Shown one piece after another: positions 11,256 through 21,252 of a DNA stretch of 64,000 bases. How positions within the stretch are numbered: the stretch's first letter is position 1; the number at the start of each line of letters is the position of its first letter. A program made the position numbers and the translations under genes. A model generated the notes under the pieces. The model was not told where the DNA came from. It did not search any database and saw only the letters and a list, made by a program, of their open reading frames with translations. The stretch is from Tetrapyrgos nigripes (lineage: Eukaryota > Basidiomycota > Agaricomycetes > Agaricales > Campanellaceae), in assembly GCA_013368315.1 (NCBI GenBank), contig JAACJM010000069.1:290185-354184 (forward strand), given 5' to 3'.

Positions 11256-14200
11256 ATGTCGTCTTCTGAAACACCGTCAAGTCATTCCAGAAGCAGCACA
11301 AGTCAGAGGCGTGAGACTGGAAGCAGCTCTTCTGGCAGTCGAAGTGGGAAGAGCGGAACGAACGTCAGTGTTCTCATCCGAGCGTTTGTTTCTCGAATTT
11401 GACAATTCTCCAGCCTGCAGTAGAATCTGCCGTCACACGTCTTTTGGTAGCAATAAAGCAGCTGCTAGAAGCTTTGACCAACTGGAGTCTCCTCAAGGTT
11501 GATGAAAGTCAAGTCAGCGATGTATATGTTCGGCTGGGAAATGATTTCAACGCTGCTGTTGCAGCATTTGGGGCTTTTAACATTGATATGAGGTGCGTGT
11601 GCTGACCCTTTATCACTAAAGCATATGGCTGATGATGTATGGGTAGTGAGCTCTTATCAGTTCCGGATGATTTACGAAACGTGCTAGAACAGTGCCTCGC
11701 TGAGGATGCTACTCCGGATAACCTGGAGCTTTACCTCCCAACCGTTCGCCAAATCATCACAAATTTACTGCAAGGACTACGAGGGAAGCAGTCAATTTAT
11801 CGTCGGTTAGTGTCGGATCATCGACATCGTTCAGGGGACGGGTCTGGCCATGAGCGCGGTGAAAGTCGATCGTCTCGTTCATCGCGTCGAGAACGTGAGG
11901 GAAGTCATCGAAGTCAGCTCTCAAAGAGTTTAGTGGAAGACAGGTCTGAAAGGTCGGAAAGAGATGGTTCAGCTCGTAGGAGCACAACGGGTTCTTCGAG
12001 GAGAAGAGATGGCACACCTTCTGCTCCACCTGCACCCCTTCCTGAAGAGAATTATGCGTCGCCGCGAATGCCTGAAGGGCGTTCGTTAGAAGCTCAGTCC
12101 AGCGATTTTCCTAATCCTTACTCCCCTTTGCAAGCCACGCCTCCATTTCCTACTCCATCATTACCCGCCGACTCTTCAGCACCTCCATTCCCTATTCCTT
12201 CATTTCATACCGATTCTTCAGCCCCTACGACTCCCCACACACCATCCACTGCCGAAACCTCACCACCTGCCCAACCTACTGTCCCTGCAAGCGTCAAACG
12301 GTACTCGCTGGTCGACAAACCTGTCCTATCTCCCTCAGCGCCAAATGTCGTTATTGAGCCTTCAAGTCCCGACCCCGAGATGCTCCAGACAAATGGCGAC
12401 GTGAGCTCGCCTCCTGGTACACCTCCGATAGAGACGCCCGCAATGGCGAGCTCTCTAGCTGCTCTCCAGAAAAGCGATGCCCTCGAGCGCAGAGCTTCAA
12501 AAAGATTCTCCACATATCATATCTCCAAAATGACAGGATCCGCGACGAGAGAGCGTTCCACACGGAGTCAAAACAGACGATCTCTCGCTCCAGGCACTGC
12601 ACTGACGCCTGAGGCCCTGGCCGTGTTAACAGAAGTCGACGAAGATGAGAGTCCTCCTACAATATTACAAAGACAAGGAAGTGGGCGAATAAAGAGATCT
12701 GTATCGCGGTCAAATACACCAGACGCAAGCGCTACACCCCCAGTCCCACCATTACCATCGACTCCCTCCAGGACGCCAGAGCCTCCAGCAACAACTCCTG
12801 AGCCCCCGGGATCATCTGTGGATCGTAGTGGTGACCGGTCAACGACCAAGATGACTGTCTTTTTACAGCTGGGAAGAGAGGTCAAGAAAGCGTTGATTGA
12901 GCCGGGGTTGTCCATGTCATCATTGAAGCTACTCTTTATCGACAAATTCTCGTATAATCCTGGTCAGGAGAATTTCCCTGCGATTTACATTCGCGATCCG
13001 TCTAGTGGGGTGCAGTACGAATTAGAAGATATGTATGAGGTCCAAGAGAAGTGTCTGCTCTCTCTGAATATTGAACGTGCGTATACAGGTTCATCGTCTT
13101 TCACCATACTCATTAATTCTGCAATAGCTCTTGACCAGATAAAACAACATATCGATACCCAGATTTCATCTCTATCAAGAGACATTAAGGAACTACGGAC
13201 AACGGTCTCTAGCTCCAGTAATCCTCGTCTTTCTCCTTTGACCAACTTCTCGCCTATAGCAGAAAGCACACCAGCACCATCACCAAACCGACCGAGTGAT
13301 CATCAGCTACAAAATGTCGCCCGTCGTCTTTCACAATTCGTCAGCAGCAGTCATAGTGGCGGTCCTCTCAGTCCAACTACACAAGCTGCTTTCCCTGGCG
13401 GTGCTCTCCAACCTCAAATAACGGGTGTATCAGTGATGTCAGACTACTCTACTCGAGTCGTCACCGATCTCAGGACACAATTCGACGAGGTGCAGAACTT
13501 GAGGAGGGATTTGGGCATTATGAGGCAGTTGTACACGGAGTTTATGAAGCAGACGAAAGAGTCGTTGGGAACACTTCGGAGTCAGACTCAATCCGTGAAG
13601 CAGCTTGCGAACACAAATGTTGGTGGCGCACGTGGATATATCGACGAAGGGAAACAAAAGTTGGATGTTAGGACGCAAAATGTGCTTACAGAGGTGGAGA
13701 AACTGCAGGATATGGTTGAGGGTATCAAGGATGATGTGCTCAAGAGACATATTACCCCCAAGACAACGCAATTGAGAACCGTCAAGAAGGACATGGATTC
13801 GATTGGTGCGGAATTGGAGAGTCTGAAGGAACATATCAAGACTATCAAGCCGATGTGGAAGAAGACTTGGGAAGAAGAGTTGCAGAATATTGTGGAGGAG
13901 CAGCAGTTCTTGACGCACCAGGAAGAATTCTTGAGTGATCTGTTGGAGGACCATAAGGCGGTGACGGAGGTGTATGGGCACGTTGAGCAGGTTATCAACC
14001 TGAGGGGTACTGGATCGGGAAGACGGGTAAATGGACGAGGGTTTAGACCACCTCCTGCAGAAGAAGGAAGCGGAGGCTTGAACAACGTTTTGTTGGAGAT
14101 TAAAACGGCTGCTGTTGATCCAGCGAAGCGAATGAAGGCGATAGAAGCCAACCAAAAGGCTAGACAACAGGAGCTTGCGAATCGGTCGGACGAATTGCAA

Positions 14201-14344
14201 GCCGAGTTGACGGACTTTGTTGGGAGTAAGAAGCTGAAGATGACTGGTGGAGCAGAGGAAGCAGAACGAGTTCGTCAGAAGAGGAATGACCAGACTTTGA
14301 AGGCGATGTTTACCGGAAGCGATATCTCACCCATGGGGTCGTAG
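11256..14344 (+). CDS. bud6: Bud6/Aip3 actin-interacting polarity protein
   Basis: Exons 11256-11363, 11414-11592 and 11647-14344 join in phase to give about 994 residues. Residues about 37-125 form a conserved N-terminal helical region (SAVTRLLVAIKQLLEALTNW, ELLSVPDDLRNVLEQCL). A Ser/Pro-rich linker follows. The AIP3/Bud6 domain begins near residue 495 (MTVFLQLGREVKKALIEPG, then FSYNPGQENFPAIYIRDP) and continues as a long coiled coil to the C-terminus. Bud6 promotes formin-driven actin assembly at sites of polarised growth such as hyphal tips. The length is in the usual range and no breaks were seen. An antisense relic of its C-terminal coding part lies at about 17.8-18.05 kb. Confidence 0.92.
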
Positions 14345-15003
14345 GATACCGTATACTCATCTTCATTTCATTTACTGTGTGTTTTTGACCACTCTTACTT
14401 ACTTGCATGTCGATACACTTGATGCATTACTATGTATTTATCAGTTTCATGTTGTTGAATATCCTGTTTGCTACTTTTTGCTGGGCTGCTGTGGACGTTT
14501 TGTACCTCACTGTCAATGGACTTTATAGACCAATCTGACCAATACTTGAATGAAGCGCAGCTAGCTGCCCAACGGCGGAGTCTGAAAACGGCAATGTTGT
14601 CTTGATGTTGTCTTTCACTGTTCACAGTTCAGTGTCATCCTCCACCATCAATATCAAATGATCTCTTAGGCCTTCGGACCCGAACATTCTGCCTGGATGG
14701 CGCAGCGAACTGCATGGAGAAAGAGGACAGAAAGGTGGGTTGGATGTAGCCCGAATCCAGCTGTCGTGGTACTGATACTGTTCCTGTACCTCAACAGCAT
14801 CCGTACTGCGGGGTACAAAAGATACAAAGCGCTCAGTATCCGGCCGTGTTATCTCAATTGTAAGACTAAACCATCTTTTTTTTTTCCGTGGCGGAGGTCA
14901 GGTTGATTGATTGCCGCTTGACCATTTCTTGACAATAATATTGGTGACCAATTAATGACTCGGGAAAGAAAACAAAGTTCAAAACGGCCACGTACTACGA
15001 TGC
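14345..15003. other. Intergenic region between bud6 and the HET gene
   Basis: About 660 bp with no supported gene. It ends at the TATA-like sequence in front of the HET-domain gene. Confidence 0.5.
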
Positions 15004-15009
15004 TATATA
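15004..15009 (+). promoter_or_regulatory. TATA-like box of the HET-domain gene
   Basis: TATATA lies about 134 bp upstream of the ATG at 15143. It is the only such match near the gene. Confidence 0.35.
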
Positions 15010-15142
15010 GAGGCGCGGTCAGGAACCCGCGTCCAATTCTTTCTTTGAGCAGGCTCAAGACGTGAAGGAAAACGGTACGCGGCCCATTGATGTTTCCTCT
15101 TTCCCAGAAGCTAACCAACTCGGGAGCAGTGTATGTCCATTT

Positions 15143-17559
15143 ATGCGTCTCCTCCGCACATCCACCCCAGAACCCGTACTCGAGACCTTTGTCTCCAGTA
15201 CACCCCCCTATGCCATTCTATCTCACACCTGGGGCAACGATGAGGTGCTCTTCCAAGACTTGCTGAATGATGCCCGAAGAGATGCGAGGAGGTCCGAGGG
15301 TGGTCCAGGATGGCAGAAACTGGAAGCGTCTCGTCGTTTTGCTCGGGAGCGTGGTTTCGAGTACATTTGGAACGATACATGTTGCATAGACAAGGAATCC
15401 AGTGCAGAGCTTTCCGAGTGCATCAATTCCATGTTCAGATTTTACTCGGAGTCTTCACTATGCGTCGCGTTCATCAGTGATGTCTCATTCGGCAACATGG
15501 ATCAAACTGCTAGGAAGAAGGAATTCGAGCGGAGCAGGTGGTTTAGCAGGGGTTGGACATTGCAGGAGCTTCTTGCACCTTCGGATATTGTGTTTGTGGA
15601 TGCAGGGTGGGCAGTGATAGGCTTGAAGTCTGATCGAGACTTGGGGAAGCACATACGGCAGGCGACCGCAATATCCTCCGAGGGCCTCGCAGATCCACTT
15701 TCCCCTAGAATTAGTGTGGCAGAAAGGATGTCATGGGCGTCGCGGAGGCAAACCACACGAGAAGAGGATATAGCGTACTGCCTTATGGGACTTTTCCAGG
15801 TCAACATGCCTCCTCTCTACGGAGAAGGCAGCTATAACGCCTTTCTTCGACTGCAACTCGAGATCATCAAGCTCTCTAGGGACAGAAGCATTTTTGCTTG
15901 GCTAGCTTCCAACGACAATTTAACCCACAGAGGATTACTGGCTAACTCCCCTCAGGAGTTTCTTGCCAGTGGGACCGTACGCTTTTCTGCGGAATCGCAG
16001 ATTGGTCAGGTGGTTGCAACGGTCGGAAGCCACCAATGATAAATTCGAGAGGTTAGCCATGGCATGCTGCTTGACGTGTGGCTTGGCAGGTGTGCTTGCA
16101 TTGCTGTGTTATGGATGTAGTTGTACGAAGGCATTTTCACTGGGAGGCGACAACGAAACGAAAAATGCTCAATTTCTCAAAGTGGACCCCACTTTTACCA
16201 TGACCAACGCCAATCTCCATATCTACTTTCCTTATCGACAATTATCGGACGCGAACGCCATTGGTGCAGTGTATCTAGACTGCTTACAGGATGACAGACC
16301 TCTCTGGATTTATGTCCGCAGTGTTGGGAATGGGCAGTTCCAGCGCATTCGTGCAAACACATTCTATCAGCCGTCCGATTATGATACGACTCACAGGGAC
16401 GTTGCGGAGGAACATATCCGAGAGATGCAGTTCCACCAGCCCTCCTTGAATGGATACACGAGCAGGCTGTGGGGGACTTCTGCGAAGAGGTGTATCTTCA
16501 TCGTTCCCCAGTCATTGACCTCGATTTGCGGGTACAGTTTCCTGAAGAACGACGAGTGGCATCCCAAACATCCCAATCAAGACGTCTTGACGAATCCCCC
16601 TACTCTCCAAACATCAGAATCAGCTTCTAGCAGCTGGTGTTTACCATTTTACGACGCCGCCAATCAGAAAGGATTCGTTTTTTTCGGTTCGCGTCGACTG
16701 CCAAACTCGTCGCATGCATTGTGACGTCTTCCCTGTAAACTCCGCCCCAAGGGAGATAGACATGCTTTTCGCAGCCAAGTCCTACTGGCATGAGTGTCTT
16801 TTTCCCTCGAAACGCTATCTGCTCAGCAGGAGTTATGGTGACCGAGCATTCGTTATCCTGGAGGGCGGTTTAATTATCCGCATGCGGGTACGGAATGTGA
16901 CGGCATCGCCGGAATGGGAGGGCACTACCACAGATGGTACAGCAGCCTTCAAGATTGATGTCACTTTGATCAAGGACACAATTTTGGCGCAGATGTTGAA
17001 ACCACTACCTGCAGCAGACAATTCAGACACGGATCCAGTCTTCTTCGTGCAACTTCAAGCCGAATTTCAGCTGACTCTTGACGAAACCATGGCATCCTAT
17101 CTTGACTTCGGCGAAGGTGTCACCCTTGTATCTGTCCGAAGAGAAAACATGCCAATGGTGATGACAGTCCACGGGTCTTCTGGGCAAACAATTGATTTCA
17201 ATCTGGGTCTGGATGATAACGAAAGGAGCTGGGTTGACATACTCTCGAGTGCTGATAGGAGCAAGGAATCTGTTTGGTCAGATTCTAGAGGAAACAGGTC
17301 GTCACTGGTAACAGGGCAATGGCATCGCAGCGCCAACTCGGGGGAAGCTTTCACAAGCGAGGTAATGGTTGGAACGGGAAAGACAACAGATCGATACCCT
17401 TTCCAGTTCGGGTCTCATTGGGTATCGGTTCATATAATGATAGATTCAGTCGCAGTTCTTCCTGAGGACTCTGGAACACAACATCTGCATCGTAGTGCTG
17501 ACGAGTTCTTTAATCAGTCGCAGAGAAGAATTAGGTATGAAAATAGTCCGCTTGCCTGA
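15143..17559 (+). pseudogene. HET-domain protein gene with reading-frame breaks
   Basis: Residues about 20-165 form a HET domain of the basidiomycete type: PYAILSHTWGNDEV, YIWNDTCCIDK, RWFSRGWTLQELLAP. HET domains act in fungal non-self recognition and can trigger cell death. Coding then continues in two other frames: 16190-16724 (from TMTNANLHIYFPY) and 16714-17559. The first change (about 15970-16190) may be an unresolved intron. The second coincides with a run of seven T at 16678-16684, where the related relic at 42.7-44 kb has uninterrupted coding; one extra base explains the shift. Start 15143 is supported by the relic near 56.38 kb, which begins at the same residue. A TATA-like box lies at 15004. 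Either a recent pseudogene or a homopolymer sequencing error. Confidence 0.75.
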
Positions 17560-17799
17560 TGAACTATGTTACTTGTATCTCGAAACCATTACTGAGCTTT
17601 CTGCTGCGTTTGGATTTACGTTTCGCAGACATGACATCAATACGTCGAATGGCTGTCCTTTTTCACTTTCATTTTATCGACTATTGCACGCTATCGCACA
17701 CTGCCTGTCTTCGCTACGTCTAAAGTCGCTCTGCTTCTTCTGCTAGACTCGAACCACTCTTTTGCAAAGGTTTGATGAAAACCTGATCAAACCGCTTTG

Positions 17800-18055
17800 T
17801 TCGCTTTGCAGAAGTGACTGGCTCGAGTCTATTCTTCTGTTCTTTCGCTCATCGTGAGCTTCTTATCCCCCAATAAGTCCGGCAGTTCGCGTCGCAATTC
17901 TTCCGACCAATTCGCAAGATCCTTGTTGTCTAGCGTCCAAGTCTGATTCACCTCAATTGCTTCTCTGGGTCAACAGGAGCCGTTTTAATCTCCAATAAAA
18001 CGTTGCTCGACCTCTGCGTCTCCTTCGTATAGAAGAGGATCATCTGTGGTCTGTT
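17800..18055 (-). pseudogene. Antisense relic of the Bud6 C-terminus
   Basis: Read on the minus strand, 18055-17855 matches bud6 coding sequence at about 14060-14240: NVLLEIKTA, VDP, then LANWSEEL, ELPDLLG and KKL against NVLLEIKTAAVDP, LANRSDELQAEL and GSKKLKM in the intact gene. It contains a stop just after the VDP segment and a one-base shift near 17925, so it cannot encode a protein. It lies 3.5 kb downstream of bud6 in the opposite orientation. Its limits are fuzzy, because similarity fades below 17850 and above 18040. Confidence 0.75.
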
Positions 18056-18719
18056 GCATTTCAACAAGATCTCAAATTTTATCTCGACGTGCGGGAGTGG
18101 ACTCTCCGGGTTGCAAGCGGTTTATTCAAGAGCAGTCGGAAGAAGACTGCAGACGCAGCAGTGCACTGGAGGAATGAATGATGACCGCTCGAAGTTGGCG
18201 AGACGAGTTTCGAAGCAATCTACCCTTCGAAGACTCCACCAGACGCGGCATTTTGAACTACCGACGATCTGGGCTTGAGTTATGTGCCTGCATATACATA
18301 AACCACTTGCGATTCGATAGCTCATTATGTACCTCGTTCCTATCACGGAACAACCAATGAATCCAGTCCAGGTTGACATTGCTGGGCACTGCCCAGCTTA
18401 GGTTAGTCTTTAAATGATGACATAAAAGAGTCTGGGCATCCCCTATCCTCGAACACGAGCTAATCTTGTACCCGGAGGCTTACAGGTATAAAAACCTGCT
18501 GTATCATTCATTCCACTTCAATTTGACCCCACTCCACGGTTTCCACCAGTTCCATCCATTGCCTCATCCGAGCAGTGGTTGTTAAGGACTATATTTGGCA
18601 AATACTCCATTATACTTATAATTGACTCTACGTCAGTGAGTACGATAACTCCTTCGTCATAAAAGCCATCATCATTCGCTGATCATATAAATTATAACAT
18701 AACCTTGCAGGCCAAGGAA
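18056..18719. other. Intergenic region upstream of the 71-aa gene
   Basis: No supported coding sequence. A second TATA-like TATAAAAA near 18487 has no convincing downstream reading frame and could serve a non-coding or upstream transcript. Confidence 0.35.
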
Positions 18720-18727
18720 TATAAAAG
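18720..18727 (+). promoter_or_regulatory. TATA box of the 71-aa gene
   Basis: TATAAAAG lies 66-73 bp before the ATG at 18793, followed by a pyrimidine-rich leader. Confidence 0.55.
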
Positions 18728-18792
18728 AACATCTGCGTCATTGCATTTTCATCTCTTCTACTTTGGACGTGATACCACAAATCCCTGCAACA

Positions 18793-19188
18793 ATGTCGAC
18801 TCGAGGCTCTACCGTGATGATGGTACGTGCTACTCAACGCCTTCTCACAGCATGTTCTAAGTGTCAGTAGCAAAAAGTCGTTGCTGAACCCAAAACAATG
18901 CAAGGAATGTCGACAACCTCGACGAGGGGATATCCAATTGAGAGTCAGTATCTAATTTGATCATGATTATCGTTCTGATGAAGCTCACATGCCATCTCTC
19001 CTCCAGACGGGAACGGCAGCAGATCATATACGCCAGATATCGGCCAAGAACGCGCTGCTCTGTAAGTCCTCTATAGAAACTTTAGCCAGTCTCGCTCCCT
19101 TGCTAATCTCGCTTCTGTTTCGTTTTCCAGAGAACGTATCGCTCGAGTTTTCTCCACTATGCCTGTTGACACCGATCGCTACCAATGA
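18793..19188 (+). CDS. Four-exon gene for a 71-residue protein of unknown function
   Basis: Exons 18793-18822, 18871-18943, 19007-19061 and 19131-19188 total exactly 72 codons including TGA. Every intron (48, 63 and 69 bp) has a GT donor, an AG acceptor and a plausible CTAA/TAAT-like branch sequence (for example 18857 and 19101). The product begins MSTRGSTVMM, has a low-complexity Ser/Thr middle, then SRSYTPDIGQERAALERIAR, and ends with FSTMPVDTDRYQ; the second half could form a short amphipathic helix. There is no signal peptide or membrane segment. I do not recognise the family. Every exon is shorter than 75 bp, so ordinary gene finding would miss it. Support rests on the exact phase agreement, the splice signals and the TATA box. 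Confidence 0.6.
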
Positions 19189-19690
19189 CCACCCCTAGAT
19201 GTCGTATTCTGCGCCATCGCTACTATATATGCTTTCGTTTCAATCTCGGTTCAAGTTATGACATCAAAAACATACCAAAAGCTCTGTGTATATTTTATCC
19301 CTGTATAATAGCTTATACTCCCTCTGTATTACTTATTGTGTACGTTATTATCGTCTTGGTATCATCGAGGTTCTTGGGTTGAAACATAGATTGTTCACTT
19401 CTTTTGAAGAGACGTGAAACCCCTCCGCAGCTGTTATAGATGCTATATCAAGCCAAGCTATTAGGAGATGCAAGACCTCCATAATGTACACTGGGTAATA
19501 CGGAAATCCCTGAAGTCCCGCCACATTGCATAGACAGATAGCAGACATTTCAGACAGTGCGAAGACGAACTTGAATAGATTAGCGGGAGGCAAGGAGACA
19601 CGATTAAAAGCCCCCAGTCCAGATGCTTCACGACGAACAGTATTAATGTCGACACTAACAACATGAAAATTGTGGAGCCTATTGGAGCAG
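19189..19690. other. Region without a supported gene
   Basis: Two overlapping minus-strand frames of 119 and 77 codons occur at 19348-19707. They occupy the same bases in different frames, and I can neither choose between them nor attach a motif. Confidence 0.3.
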
Positions 19691-20320
19691 CCAAGCATTA
19701 AGTACATGCTGCGGTTGGACGGTGCAAAAGGGCTTCCTTTAGCTTGAAATATTTGGGATGCGGTCCCTGTGGCCCCGAGCGTGAACGACAGCTAGCTGGC
19801 AAGCATGAAGAAGACCAAACTTTAGTCATTGCAAAAGCCAGAATTCTTTAGGCCAAGAAAAAAATAAGTCAACCGGCGACTCAGGGGTAAGATGGACTCA
19901 CCGTCGTCTGCTTTGCAACTACACTGAAGGCTAACAGCTTTTCTCCAGTTCCTCTTGAGCATCTTGGAGATTCTTTCTAGTGATTCGGACTTAGTTTCTT
20001 TTCGCCGTTGACGAAGCCAAAAATCCAGTCCTTGAACTTCCGACACTAGGTCGTTAAAGCGGCGGTTGCTTTTCATTCGTACGTCTATCCCGTTCTCGTA
20101 GTCTTGCACTTGAAGGTTCTTCTGCACTGGCCTCTGGCATCGACGAAGTAGGGGACAACGAGAGGGTCGAAGAAGCGATAATTGCACGTGAGCGCAACGC
20201 ACCTTCATCCATCTCTTGAAGCTGCCATGGATCTTCAACTGAACTGATCATGCTCAGGCTGACAAGTACCGCTGCTGTGGTCGTTCTCATCACCTCAAAG
20301 CTCATAGCTCCTTGGTTCAT
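19690..20320 (-). CDS. Hypothetical gene, possibly coiled-coil
   Basis: From ATG at 20320 a frame reads MRTTTAAVLVSLSMISSVED and reaches a GTGCGT donor near 20198. Splicing to the acceptor near 20125 continues into a charged helical stretch (RRFNDLVSEVQGLDFW, ESLERISKMLKRNWRKA). A GTGAGT donor near 19902 and an acceptor near 19808 would give a short last exon with a stop near 19690. The pieces are in phase, but no family is recognised, so the model is tentative. Confidence 0.35.
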
Positions 20321-20576
20321 CTTGGGTACATAGTATATCGTCAGTGCCGTTCAAAATGGCGTCTTCAAGTTGTCATGACTTTTCAAACGTGTAAAATCGC
20401 TCAATCATAGTACGCTAACATTGACAGTCCATTCCTTTTTCTGAGATTATCAGAGAGTCCAGTCCGTGCAATTGGTTTGCATACTCTATGGCACATGACA
20501 ATCCGAGGCCGCAAATAGGACAGTCAACTTGACAGACTGAATACCTCATTCACCCCAGGTTTCCACTCCTTCCAGC

Positions 20577-21150
20577 AGTGATGATCTGGTCGTCCCGCAA
20601 TCATACTTTCTCTAACCCGACACTCTCTTTCCATACCCCGCAAACTTCGACAGATTCCTCTGTCGCATCAGCTGAGCTGGATGACCTTACCCACATCAAC
20701 AAGGGTTTGGTTTGGTTTTATACCCTCTGACTTTAGGGAATCAACGGGGTACTATGGGAGGATTTGGCAGTGCGATAGCTGTCCAGCAAGGCACATACCT
20801 GGCGCTGCCCAATGGATCTGTGACCGGAACAATGGTAGTCCACCCGGATCGTTGTTTTAATGGGTGCGTTTCCTCCGCTGTCCAAGTACCTTGGGATCTG
20901 CTGATAATTCTTCTTCAGCGACGCAGTAGACTACCAAGCCCACCAATTCCAGATCGACATACTCTTCAACCCATACTACCTAACAATGGCATTTCAATAG
21001 ACCAACCCTACGATGCCGGCCTTGGCGTCGATACTCAAGTTCTGGTTTTCCGAGTGACATTACCGTCCGTGGTTTCGGGAAGTGTTGAAAAAGCTCTTGG
21101 GATTGATTATTAAGGTCACGAGTGAGAACGTCGTATTGTGGGATATCATG
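20577..21150 (+). pseudogene. Unidentified spliced gene or relic
   Basis: A frame with MGGFGSAIAVQQGTYLALP and GTMVVHPDRCFNG is followed by a good 55-bp intron (GTGCGT donor near 20861, CTGATAAT branch, CAG acceptor). The next exon continues DAVDYQAHQFQID and LFNPYYLTMAFQ and then meets TAG. Coding-like sequence in the same frame continues past that stop and past a later TGA (PALASILKFWF, YRPWFREVLKKLLG), suggesting decay. A 32-bp candidate intron upstream is too short to trust. No family is recognised. Confidence 0.35.
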
Positions 21151-21252
21151 AACATATGCTGTCGTTTGCTTTCGTGTTCATTGTTCTCTGAAGAGTAAAA
21201 CATGTCATTGCGGAAGGAAACCGATACTTTAGGTGATTGGTATTACATTGGC

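Noticed and set aside
13439..14200. A 253-codon open frame on the minus strand opposite bud6
   Set aside because: It is the antisense shadow of the Bud6 coiled-coil coding; a second overlapping antisense frame occurs at 13588-14151 and neither has motifs.
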